Origin: SZUA-521 sp041738285
GTDB taxonomy: Bacteria > Pseudomonadota > Gammaproteobacteria > Pseudomonadales > Azotimanducaceae
DNA length: 13,555 nucleotides
Reading direction: 5' to 3'
Assembly (NCBI GenBank): GCA_041738285.1
Contig: JBGSQB010000031.1
Coordinates: forward strand, 1 to 13,555
Positions 6,601 to 13,329 of this stretch are shown here, one piece after another. Below the pieces are notes generated by a model. It had not been told where the DNA came from. It saw only the letters and a program-made list of their open reading frames with translations, and made no database searches. Made by a program: the position numbers and the translations under genes. Each line of letters begins with the position of its first letter. Position 1 is the stretch's first letter.

Positions 6601-9150
6601 GTGAACTGGACGCTGCCACTGCGGGACGCCGCCCCTGCCGGCCAGGCACTTGTCGGTGGCAAGGCCGTTCGGCTTGGCGAGTTGCTCGCACAGGACTTCG
6701 ATGTGCCCCCTGGTTTTGTCGTCACCACGGAGGCATTTGTCTCGCATTTCATGGAGGCAGGGGCCAGCGGCCTGCTGGACGGCGAGTACCCGACGCCCGA
6801 GCTGCTCACTCGCGTCGCCAACCATCAGATGAACCCGGAGCTTGTGAGCGCAATTCGAACCGGGTTCGCGTCGCTCAGTGACGGTGACCCGCAATACCTG
6901 TGCGCCGTACGCAGCTCCGGTGCCGACGAAGATGGCACTTGGGCGAGTTTCGCCGGCCAACACGCAACCTACTATTACACCCGCGAAGACGACCTCGAAA
7001 CACGCATCGTCGACTGCTGGTTGTCCGCATTCACGCTCGAAGCGCGTGCCTACCGACGGGAGATGGGACTGTTCTCGGCACCGCGCATGGCGGTGATCGT
7101 GCAATACATGCTCCCAGCCGACATATCCGGGGTCACGTTCACCCGCGACCCCACGGGTCAGCACGACGACTGCATGGTGATCGAATCGTGCTGGGGTCTG
7201 GGTGCCGCGCTGGTCGACGGGCGCGTGTCTCCGGATGCGTACTTCGTCAGCCGCGGCGATCAGAGCCTGCGCGCGCGCCGTATCGGCACCAAACGCGCAA
7301 AAGTCGCAGAAGCACTGCTCGACCGCTCGGGGTCACGCCTCGAGGCTGTACCACGGCATCTGCAACGCGTGCCGACCCTCGACTCGGCTGATGTCGCTCG
7401 GGTCGCGGCGCTGGCTATGCGTTGTGAACTGGCGTTTGGCACGGCCCAGGATGTCGAATGGGCGATAGTCGACGGCCGCTTGTACCTGCTGCAATCGCGA
7501 CCCGTCACGCGCGTGGCAAGCGTTCCGACTCCGGTCGAAGGAAGGTGGATCGCCTTCAAGCCGGTGCTCGAAAACTCCGACGAGCCCTTCACGCCGCTCT
7601 CGGTCGACCTCTTCCGTCGGGTGCTGTCACCTTGGATGGCGTTCATCGATGGACGACTCTACGTCGACTACGACGCCGTCGAGCGGTTGTTGCCCAGTGG
7701 CATCCCGAAACGCACGCTGATCGATGCGCTGCTGCTTCGCGACCCGGGCACGTCGATCGGGATGTCCTGGCGCGCGGCACCCAAGCTCGCCCTGATTGCC
7801 ATCACTGCGTATCTGAGCAGTGCCATCCTCTTCGCGCGAACGCGAAACCTGCCGCGCGCAGTGTTCGATGCCTTCCGAGCGCGCTGCGAGGCGCTGGTCG
7901 CCGATGCTAACCTCGATCCACCGACGACGTTGCGCATGCTGCTTGCGCCACACCGACTGTTCGCACCGATCGGCGAGCTGGTGCTCGCGGCCAACGTCTC
8001 GGCAGGACGCTACTTCATCCTGACGGGATTTCTCACTGGCTTCCTCGAAAGGCACGCACCCGGTTTCGACGCGGAACATTTTGCTGCGCTCACCGTAGGT
8101 CCCAAAGAGATGGCGTCTCGCGAGATGGTGGAGAGCATCGCACAACTCGCCGCCGTGGCTGCCGAGAAGCCTGCGATCAAGGCACTCATTCTCGCCAATC
8201 GCTTCGACGAACTGCCACATCAACTGGTGGTGCATCCCGATGCAGGACCGTTTGTCTCGGCGCTCGAAGTCTTCATGAGTCGATTCGGCCACCGCGGCAC
8301 GCGCGAGATCGAAATCGCGGCGCCGCGTTGGCGTGAAGATCCGACACCGCTGTTCGCCATGATCGCCAACCTGCTCGGTGAGACTACGGGCAGAATCAAC
8401 GTCATCGAGGCGCGCCGCGCCGCAGCACAGGCCGCCCTCCTCGAACACTTGCCGAGCCGAGTCAAACGCGCATTCGTAAACCTCGTCGCGCGTCGCATCC
8501 GCTACTTCGCCGCGCTGCGAGAGAACACCCGCCACTGGCATCCGCTCGCATTCGCAACCGTCCGCGCGAAGATCCTGTCGCTCGAACGGCACATGATGGT
8601 GACGGGCGAACTGAAGTGCGCCGACGATATCTTCTATCTGCTCTGGGACGAGATCGAAGACCTGAGCGCCGGCCGTCTGTCGTGGCGACACGTCGAAGAG
8701 CGCGTCCGCAATCGCCGTATCAGGCACCTGCGGCGCTGCCGACTACGCCCTCCGCTGGGCTTCAATCTCGAGACCGACGATGCCCCGGCAGGACACGTGC
8801 GGCTGCTCGGTCGCTGCGCAAGTCCAGGGCGGGCGGAAGGCCGAGCGCGGATCATTCGCGATCCGGCTGCCGATGGCGAAATCAGAGCAGGCGATGTGCT
8901 CGTCGCGCCATACACCGACCCATCCTGGACGCCGCTGTTTCTGAATGCCGCCGCCATCGTCGTGGAGACCGGTAGCTATCTGTCGCATGCAGGGACAGTC
9001 GCGCGCGAACTTGGCATTCCGTGCGTCGTCGATGCGTACGGGCTGCTCGATGGTGTCGAGGAAGGTCAGCGCTTGCAGGTAGATGCAACCGCCGGAACCG
9101 TGTTGCTACTCGACCCCGAGCCAAAACAGGCGGCGCTGACATGGGCGTGA
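6601..9150 (+). CDS. Dikinase-type phosphotransferase (PEP synthase / rifampin phosphotransferase-like)
   Basis: The 849-aa product has three parts. The N-terminal ATP-grasp (PEP/pyruvate-binding) domain, about 1-303, has VGGKAVRLGE (18-27), VPPGFVVT, VRSSGADED (103-111), SFAGQ (117-121), GVTFTRDP and QDVEWAIVDGRLYLLQSRP. A middle domain spans about 310-750. The C-terminal phosphohistidine domain has ETGSYLSHAGTVARELGIP, with H796 as the likely phospho-carrier. There is no PEP-binding TIM barrel after the His domain. This matches rifampin phosphotransferase (about 865 aa) and not PEP synthase. Members move the beta-phosphate of ATP via the His to a small molecule held by the middle domain. 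The acceptor cannot be inferred, so rifampin resistance is possible but not shown. GTG at 6601 is the first in-frame start and puts VGGK at the usual distance. The gene overlaps the next one by 10 bases. Confidence 0.85.
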   Translation: MNWTLPLRDAAPAGQALVGGKAVRLGELLAQDFDVPPGFVVTTEAFVSHFMEAGASGLLDGEYPTPELLTRVANHQMNPELVSAIRTGFASLSDGDPQYLCAVRSSGADEDGTWASFAGQHATYYYTREDDLETRIVDCWLSAFTLEARAYRREMGLFSAPRMAVIVQYMLPADISGVTFTRDPTGQHDDCMVIESCWGLGAALVDGRVSPDAYFVSRGDQSLRARRIGTKRAKVAEALLDRSGSRLEAVPRHLQRVPTLDSADVARVAALAMRCELAFGTAQDVEWAIVDGRLYLLQSRPVTRVASVPTPVEGRWIAFKPVLENSDEPFTPLSVDLFRRVLSPWMAFIDGRLYVDYDAVERLLPSGIPKRTLIDALLLRDPGTSIGMSWRAAPKLALIAITAYLSSAILFARTRNLPRAVFDAFRARCEALVADANLDPPTTLRMLLAPHRLFAPIGELVLAANVSAGRYFILTGFLTGFLERHAPGFDAEHFAALTVGPKEMASREMVESIAQLAAVAAEKPAIKALILANRFDELPHQLVVHPDAGPFVSALEVFMSRFGHRGTREIEIAAPRWREDPTPLFAMIANLLGETTGRINVIEARRAAAQAALLEHLPSRVKRAFVNLVARRIRYFAALRENTRHWHPLAFATVRAKILSLERHMMVTGELKCADDIFYLLWDEIEDLSAGRLSWRHVEERVRNRRIRHLRRCRLRPPLGFNLETDDAPAGHVRLLGRCASPGRAEGRARIIRDPAADGEIRAGDVLVAPYTDPSWTPLFLNAAAIVVETGSYLSHAGTVARELGIPCVVDAYGLLDGVEEGQRLQVDATAGTVLLLDPEPKQAALTWA

Positions 9151-9446
9151 TTTGGTTTCTCGTCGGCATACCCATCGCGGTCGAGGTGATTGCCGCACTG
9201 CTCAGGTTCCGAGACTGCATTCGTACCAGCGGCCTGCGTGTGTACGCCATCGAAGGGCTCATCTTTCCACTGTTCGCACTTGGCGTACTGCTGTGGCTCG
9301 CATCACCCGTTCACTGGATCGCGATTGCCGGTGCATTCGCTGTGGTGCTCGCATGGCAGGTCCTGGTGCACGTCAGCTTGCAGGTGGCGCTGCGGCGTAA
9401 TTCGTTTCATTCACGCGTCATCGATACCGATCAATCACTGCAATAG
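9141..9446 (+). CDS. Small membrane protein coupled to the phosphotransferase gene
   Basis: The ATG at 9141 lies inside the last codons of the phosphotransferase gene, a 10-base overlap that implies translational coupling. The 101-aa product has three hydrophobic segments: about 3-21 (WFLVGIPIAVEVIAALL), 37-56 (AIEGLIFPLFALGVLLWL) and 58-80 (VHWIAIAGAFAVVLAWQVLV). A basic stretch (RFRDCIRTSGLR) lies between the first two. I do not recognise the family. The frame remains open upstream to 9021, but that part is antisense-like noise within the previous gene, and hydrophobic character starts exactly at this ATG. It ends with TAG at 9444-9446, after the stop of the convergent hydrolase gene, so the two 3' ends overlap by 12 bases. 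It may localise the phosphotransferase or handle its substrate or product; this is inference from coupling only. Confidence 0.75.
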   Translation: MGVIWFLVGIPIAVEVIAALLRFRDCIRTSGLRVYAIEGLIFPLFALGVLLWLASPVHWIAIAGAFAVVLAWQVLVHVSLQVALRRNSFHSRVIDTDQSLQ

Positions 9447-10238
9447 CCAGTCGATGATGTCGGCATACGCGCGACGATCCTGGATCATGAACGGATGACC
9501 GCCCTCGTAGACCTTGAGCTCGGCATTGCGCATGACACGCAGCATGCATTCCATGTTCGACAACGGTGCGATGCCATCGTAGCGCCCTGCGCACAGGAGC
9601 GTTCGTAGTTCGATCCGCGAGAGCCGGTCGAAGGTATTGTGTTGCGCCCGCGCGGCCAGCTGCAATGCAGCGCCCTCGAGCTTGCGGGGATCCTCGGCAC
9701 CCAAGGCGGCAACATCGGCCACCTGCGCGCGAAGCCGTTCGACGAGCGCCGCGTTCGCCATCTGCCAGGCGCCATCGTGGCGCGAATCGCTCAGCAGCAG
9801 CTGGGTTACAAATCGCTCCTCGACCGGCAGATGGGTCAGTTCATGCAGCGGATAGGACGCACCGCCAGCGCCGCCGGCACTGGTGCAGCACAGCACCAGT
9901 CGCTCGATGCGCTCGGCCGCGAGCAAGGCAACTTCCTGGGCAACCATCCCGCCGAACGAAACGCCAACGACGCGCACCTTCGGCAGGTCGAGCGCATCGA
10001 GCAACCCAAGCGCATCCCGCACGTAGTCGACCATCTGGTACGGGCCATCAGGCTTCGCGCTCCGACCGAGCCCGCGTTGGTCATAGGCGATAACTTCGAA
10101 ATGACGAGCCAATGGCGTGTCCAGAATACCCGGTCGAACCCTCAGATCACCGCCGGTGCCGCTGATGAACAGAAGCGGCGCCCCCTTGCCAAGTCGTTCG
10201 TATTGAAAGTCGAGTCCGTCGATCCGCGCAGTCGGCAT
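9435..10238 (-). CDS. Alpha/beta hydrolase
   Basis: This 267-aa protein is a classic alpha/beta-hydrolase of the esterase / 3-oxoadipate enol-lactonase-like kind. The oxyanion region is FISGTGGDLRVR and the strand-4 turn is AYDQRGLGRSAKP. The nucleophile elbow GVSFGG carries S94. The acid is D221 in CAGRYDGIAPL and the catalytic histidine is H248 in YEGGHPFMIQD, so the triad is complete. There is no signal peptide, so it should be cytoplasmic. The start ATG is at 10236-10238, one base after the stop of the upstream 89-aa gene (TGACATG junction), so the two form an operon. The substrate is not recognisable; the enol-lactonase resemblance is general to this class. Its 3' end overlaps the convergent membrane-protein gene by 12 bases. 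Confidence 0.92.
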   Translation of the reverse strand: MPTARIDGLDFQYERLGKGAPLLFISGTGGDLRVRPGILDTPLARHFEVIAYDQRGLGRSAKPDGPYQMVDYVRDALGLLDALDLPKVRVVGVSFGGMVAQEVALLAAERIERLVLCCTSAGGAGGASYPLHELTHLPVEERFVTQLLLSDSRHDGAWQMANAALVERLRAQVADVAALGAEDPRKLEGAALQLAARAQHNTFDRLSRIELRTLLCAGRYDGIAPLSNMECMLRVMRNAELKVYEGGHPFMIQDRRAYADIIDWLLQ

Positions 10239-10239
10239 G

Positions 10240-10509
10240 TCAGTGCTTTAGGGCGACCTGGTCGTAGATTGCCGTTACCTGCTCGAAGCGCACGATCAAC
10301 GTGTGGGAGAAGTGCTTGTCGGGATCGTGCAGGTGATATTTGAACCGCGTCTGCGGCGTGCCTTGCAGGAACGCATCGTAGTCCCTGGTCAGTTCCCGGA
10401 CGTCGCTGGTCGTTTCTTTGCTCCAGGTGGCCCGAAACGGTCCAAGAATCGCGCCACCCTCCAGGCAGATCGTGATCTGATGGTTCGTCAATCCGTGTTC
10501 GTCTTTCAC
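10240..10509 (-). CDS. Hypothetical 89-aa protein upstream of the hydrolase
   Basis: I do not recognise this protein. Starting at GTG 10509 it has 89 residues (MKDEHGLTNHQITICLEGG onward) without a signal peptide or membrane segment. Alternating hydrophobic patterns (ITICLEGGAILGPF, SHTLIVRFEQVTAIY) suggest a beta-rich fold around a charged middle (RELTRDYDAFLQGTPQTRFK). A start at GTG 10521 would add four residues. I prefer 10509 because GGAGG, read on the minus strand at 10519-10515, stands five bases before it, while 10521 has no such site. An in-frame TAA lies shortly upstream of both. The stop is one base from the hydrolase ATG, so the two are almost certainly co-transcribed, and it may be a small partner or an unrelated passenger. 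It is divergent from the oxidoreductase at 10634, with about 120 bases of shared upstream region that hold no gene. Confidence 0.7.
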   Translation of the reverse strand: MKDEHGLTNHQITICLEGGAILGPFRATWSKETTSDVRELTRDYDAFLQGTPQTRFKYHLHDPDKHFSHTLIVRFEQVTAIYDQVALKH

Positions 10510-10633
10510 GGTAACCTCCACAGTGATGGCGGCTCGACATTACCACGATCATCCAGCGCGATGGTGAGCAGGTGCGTGGCACCGTCCCCTGCTATTCTCA
10601 CGGCCATTCGGTCAACTCATTCCGGGGTCCGGC

Positions 10634-11587
10634 ATGTCGATCTCATTGGGCGCGCACGTTGGTCAGCAGAACATGACGATGGATGCGATGCGCGCGCTGT
10701 GGCGCAAGCTCGATGACAACGGATTCGACTGGATCTCCGCCTGGGACCATTTCTACGAGGCGCCGCCCGCCGGCGGTACGCAGCCACACTTCGAAGCACT
10801 CACCACGCTCGCGGCACTTGCCTGCGAAACACGCAACGCCCGCCTCGGCTGCCTCGTCTTCTATGTCGGCTATCGCAATCCGGCACTGTTGGCAAAGGCA
10901 GCCGCCACGCTCGATCACATCAGCGGCGGCCGATTCGAACTCGGAATCGGCGCGGGATGGCACGTGTGGGAGGCCACCGCCTACGGCTACGACTTTCCCG
11001 ACGTCGGCGCGCGGCTGACCATGCTCGAAGAGGCGGCCATCATCATTCGTGGTCTGTTGACGCAACCGCGCACAACCCACCACGGCAGGTACTTCCGCGT
11101 CGAAGACGCCAGCTGCTTACCGGTGCCCGTACAGGCGCGCCAACCACGATGGATCGGCGGCGTCGGTGAAAAGCGCACACTGCGTCTGGCAGCGCGTCAT
11201 GCCGACGGTTGGAATGCCGCCTATGTTTCGCCGGGCCAATTCAAGCACTTGAACGATGTGCTCGATGGCTGGTGCGATCGCGAGTCACGCGACCGCAAGT
11301 CCATCCAACGCACCATCAACCTCACCTTCAACCTTGCCGTCGACGCCGCAGGCGTGAAGGCCGAGCGCGCTCGGCTCAAACAGGATTGGGGTGCGGCCGC
11401 AGAGCGCATTGAGGGCGGCGCACTGTTGGGGCAACCGGCGCAGGCGGTGGAACGCATCCTCGAGTATGTCGATGCGGGCGCAAACGGCATCAACATCGCG
11501 TTGCGTGCCCCCTGGAACCAGGCAGCCCTCGATGCCTACATCAGTCACGTCATGCCTGCCGTGCGCAAGGCGCTAAGGAAGCTCTGA
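10634..11587 (+). CDS. LLM-class (luciferase-like) flavin or F420-dependent oxidoreductase
   Basis: The 317-aa product is a TIM-barrel luciferase-like oxidoreductase of the F420-dependent-oxidoreductase-like group. Diagnostic stretches are GFDWISAWDHFYE (30-42), the LDHISGGRFELGIGAGW signature (93-109, excerpted from the cofactor-binding face), GYDFPDVGARLTMLEEA, and ADGWN (190-194). C-terminal helices end at VMPAVRKALRKL. Related annotations name F420, but in a gammaproteobacterium FMN is at least as likely; nothing here decides it. The start ATG 10634 has only a weak GGGGTC upstream. The last three codons before the stop and the TGA itself come from the inserted miniature element, whose left repeat begins at 11577. 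Without the element the protein would end ALS instead of ALRKL. It is divergent from the 89-aa/hydrolase operon and convergent with the lyase gene. Confidence 0.9.
   Translation: MSISLGAHVGQQNMTMDAMRALWRKLDDNGFDWISAWDHFYEAPPAGGTQPHFEALTTLAALACETRNARLGCLVFYVGYRNPALLAKAAATLDHISGGRFELGIGAGWHVWEATAYGYDFPDVGARLTMLEEAAIIIRGLLTQPRTTHHGRYFRVEDASCLPVPVQARQPRWIGGVGEKRTLRLAARHADGWNAAYVSPGQFKHLNDVLDGWCDRESRDRKSIQRTINLTFNLAVDAAGVKAERARLKQDWGAAAERIEGGALLGQPAQAVERILEYVDAGANGINIALRAPWNQAALDAYISHVMPAVRKALRKL
11573..11576. repeat. Left target-site duplication CTAA
   Basis: CTAA directly precedes the left terminal repeat and matches the copy at 11733-11736. It is part of the oxidoreductase coding sequence. The repeat could be extended to CTAAG by the first G of the element, but 4 bases fit the IS5 subgroup. 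Confidence 0.75.
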
Positions 11588-11732
11588 ACAAGTGGATATT
11601 GTCGTCAGGGCAAGGCGGGGCGTACGGCGCGCGGTGCCCGGAGGCACATCGCGAATATGCTGTAAATTCGCGATGCTTCCGGAGTGCGCCCCAACGCGGC
11701 CATGGCGGAAATAGACCTTGCTCAGAGACTCC
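11577..11732 (+). mobile_element. 156-bp miniature inverted-repeat element (IS5-subgroup type MITE)
   Basis: The left end GGAAGCTCTGAACAAG (11577-11592) and the reverse complement of the right end, GGAGTCTCTGAGCAAG (11732-11717), agree at 13 of 16 positions. CTAA flanks both sides (11573-11576 and 11733-11736). From family knowledge, the IS5 subgroup has about 16-bp ends beginning GGAAG or similar and duplicates YTAR, which CTAA fits. The interior has no gene but is itself largely self-complementary: GGGGCGTAC against GTGCGCCCC at equal distance from each end, and a long central stem. Deleting the element plus one CTAA gives the oxidoreductase a natural stop (GCG CTA AGC TAA) and leaves the lyase stop intact, so the insertion looks clean. 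It would need a transposase supplied in trans. The strand shown is arbitrary. Confidence 0.85.
11638..11682. repeat. Central long hairpin of the miniature element
   Basis: CATCGCGAAT (11647-11656) and ATTCGCGATG (11666-11675) form a perfect 10-bp stem with a 9-base loop. Allowing a two-base bulge and one G-T pair, the stem extends outward through CCGGAGGCA (from 11638) and GCTTCCGG (to 11682). Lying between convergent genes, it could act as a bidirectional transcript-end structure, though no T-run follows on either strand. Confidence 0.7.
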
Positions 11733-11736
11733 CTAA
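11733..11736. repeat. Right target-site duplication CTAA
   Basis: CTAA directly follows the right terminal repeat. Read on the minus strand, its CTA (11733-11735) is the TAG stop codon of the lyase gene, so the element sits just outside that coding sequence. Confidence 0.75.
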
Positions 11737-12578
11737 GCTAATCGCAACGCGCGTGCGTATTCGAGCACGCGCTCGGCTTCCGCGACATGCAGATTTTCGA
11801 TCAGCTTGCCATCGAGTACGGCAATCCCTTTACCTGCGGCCTGGGCCTCCCGCGCAGCTGCGATCACGCGACGCGCATTCGTAACATCCTCCGGCGACGG
11901 CCCGAACACCGCGTTCGCAATCTCCACCTGAGTTGGATGGATGAGTGTCTTGCCGTCGAAGCCCAGATCACGCCCCTGCTCGCAGGCCACACGAAACGTC
12001 TCTTGATTGCGGAAGTCGAGATGAACACCGTCGAGAATCGTTCTGTCGAAGGCGCGAGCAACGAGCACGCAGTGAGCAAGACTCCACGTCACTTCGTGCC
12101 GGGACGGCGTGTGGCGCGCGCGCAACTCCTTGACCAGATCGCTCGTACCCATCACCAGCACGGGCACATCGGCGGATCGCAGGGTATCAGCAAGGTGAAG
12201 CACCGCCCGCGGCGTCTCCACCATGATCCATAGCGGCAGGTCATCCCGAATCAAGCGCGCGCGCGCGGCCTCGACCTGTTGCGCCGTTTCGATTTTCGGC
12301 AACAGCACGCCGTGCACGTCCATCGCGGCAGCCGCGGCCAGATCATCGACTGCCCACGGCGTATCGAGGCCGTTGACCCGCACGATCAGTTCGCGTTCGC
12401 CGTAGCCACCGGCTGCGACCGCCTCGCCAACCCAACGCCTCGCGTCTGCCTTCGCGTCAGGCGCGACCGCATCCTCGAGATCGAGAATCAGTGCGTCCGC
12501 AGGCAGCGTGCGCGCCTTCTCCATGGCACGTTGATTCGCACCGGGCATGTACAACACGGAGCGGCGGGGTCGGATCAT
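11733..12578 (-). CDS. HpcH/HpaI aldolase / citrate lyase (CitE-like) family protein
   Basis: The 281-aa product is a CitE/malyl-CoA lyase-like TIM barrel. Family landmarks are RRSVLYMPGANQRAMEKA, LDLEDAVAP (33-40, with E35 and D36), the substrate-carboxylate Arg in VRVNG (R67), LLPKIE, VETPRAV with E121, and GTSDL with D147. E121 and D147 are the likely Mg2+ ligands. GFDGKTLIHPTQVEIAN follows near residue 220, and a C-terminal helix region carries ENLHVAEAERVL, as in CLYBL and malyl/citramalyl-CoA lyases. Such enzymes cleave or hydrolyse 3-hydroxyacyl-CoA substrates like malyl-CoA or citramalyl-CoA; the exact substrate is open. There are no other citrate lyase subunits nearby, which argues against true CitE. 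The ATG overlaps the stop of the DUF3106 gene (ATGA), so it is the last gene of that cluster. Its stop codon falls in the duplicated target site of the miniature element. Confidence 0.9.
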   Translation of the reverse strand: MIRPRRSVLYMPGANQRAMEKARTLPADALILDLEDAVAPDAKADARRWVGEAVAAGGYGERELIVRVNGLDTPWAVDDLAAAAAMDVHGVLLPKIETAQQVEAARARLIRDDLPLWIMVETPRAVLHLADTLRSADVPVLVMGTSDLVKELRARHTPSRHEVTWSLAHCVLVARAFDRTILDGVHLDFRNQETFRVACEQGRDLGFDGKTLIHPTQVEIANAVFGPSPEDVTNARRVIAAAREAQAAGKGIAVLDGKLIENLHVAEAERVLEYARALRLA

Positions 12579-13090
12579 TGTCGTCCTCGTTCACTCGGGC
12601 GCGGCGCGGGATTGTTCGCACGCTGCTCGGCACGATGGCGGAAGCGGTCGTAGGCGCGCGCGCGGTCCTCCGGCGTCAGCGTGCGGAACCGCTCTCTGAT
12701 GGTGCGCTGCTGCTCCGGTGACAACCGCTTGAACCGCTCCAGCCGAGTTCGCAGTTGCCGTTGCGCGTCGGGCGACAGCGATCGAAACTCGGAGAACCGA
12801 CGCGACAGTTCGGCGCGACGGTCGGGTGGCAACTGCTGCCATTCATCGTAGCGCGACCGCATGGTGCGCCGTTGCTCGATCGACATATCCGTCCATCGCT
12901 GCGCGCCTTCCGCCAGTCGGGCCTGCCGCTCCTCCGGCAACGCGCCCCAGCTTGCCTGATAGGGCGCGAGCACCGCTCGCTGCTCGATCGTGAGCTCCTG
13001 CCACTGAACAGCTTGAGCGTGTAAAGCAAACAGCATCACGATCGATGGCGCGGCCGCTCGAATCGTCTTGGTAAACGTTGTGAAACTCAT
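12575..13090 (-). CDS. DUF3106 domain secreted protein
   Basis: This 171-aa protein has a signal peptide of about 27 residues (hydrophobic SIVMLFALHAQA, probable cleavage after AQA). A repetitive Arg/Gln/Glu-rich helical region follows, beginning WQELTIEQRAVLAPYQASW. The unit L-[ST]-P/I-E/D-x-[QR]-R recurs about every 22-24 residues (LTIEQRA, LPEERQA, MSIEQRR, LPPDRRA, LSPDAQRQ, LSPEQQRT, LTPEDRA), as in DUF3106. It is expected in the periplasm, and its function is unknown. The tail is short and disordered (NPAPRPSERGRQ). It overlaps the upstream 80-aa gene and the downstream lyase gene by ATGA junctions. DUF3106 genes commonly follow an ECF sigma factor and a DUF3619 gene in proteobacteria, which fits the neighbours here. 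Confidence 0.9.
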   Translation of the reverse strand: MSFTTFTKTIRAAAPSIVMLFALHAQAVQWQELTIEQRAVLAPYQASWGALPEERQARLAEGAQRWTDMSIEQRRTMRSRYDEWQQLPPDRRAELSRRFSEFRSLSPDAQRQLRTRLERFKRLSPEQQRTIRERFRTLTPEDRARAYDRFRHRAEQRANNPAPRPSERGRQ

Positions 13091-13329
13091 GGCCGTAGCT
13101 CCAGGTCCGACACCGGTTCGTCGACGCCAACAGCGGTGACCTCCGAGTCCGGGTCCTCGGCGCGTCCGAAATCGAGCGGATCAATCCAACCATCATCGGC
13201 GCGCATCATCGTTCCCAGGTACTCGATGAATTCGAGTTCGGGCATGGCGGCTTCCTCGGCATCTTGCGCAGCAGCGCATACGACCGTGGCTGACAGCAGG
13301 ACCATCAGTGCCCATTGCTCAACCGGCAT
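13087..13329 (-). CDS. Small secreted acidic protein in the DUF3619/DUF3106-like cluster
   Basis: I chose ATG 13329, giving 80 residues. The frame continues upstream to 13404, but that part lies within the preceding gene in another frame and reads as noise. The chosen ATG starts a clear signal peptide (MPVEQWALMVLLSATVVCAAA, probable cleavage before QDAEE). The mature part of about 58 residues is acidic and contains PELEFIEYLGTM and DDGWIDPLDF. I cannot name a family with certainty. The LEFIEYL stretch resembles LEFLAWL in the upstream gene product, and both may belong to the same functional context. It begins 11 bases before the end of the upstream gene and ends overlapping the ATG of the DUF3106 gene, so all are coupled. 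The likely location is the periplasm. Confidence 0.7.
   Translation of the reverse strand: MPVEQWALMVLLSATVVCAAAQDAEEAAMPELEFIEYLGTMMRADDGWIDPLDFGRAEDPDSEVTAVGVDEPVSDLELRP

Noticed and set aside
7627..8727. Long minus-strand open frame of 366 codons inside the phosphotransferase gene
   Set aside because: It is antisense to a gene with clear domain motifs. The product is rich in Asp, Arg, His and Gln with no recognisable motif, as expected for antisense frames in GC-rich DNA.
10522..10633. Promoters or operators in the divergent region between the 89-aa gene and the oxidoreductase
   Set aside because: TATTCT at 10593-10598 is a possible -10, but no matching -35 or clear palindrome was found; too weak to annotate.
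11638..11695. Integron attC-like recombination site
   Set aside because: The palindrome drew attention, but there is no matched RYYYAAC / GTTRRRY core pair. The terminal repeats with CTAA duplications explain the structure better as a miniature element.
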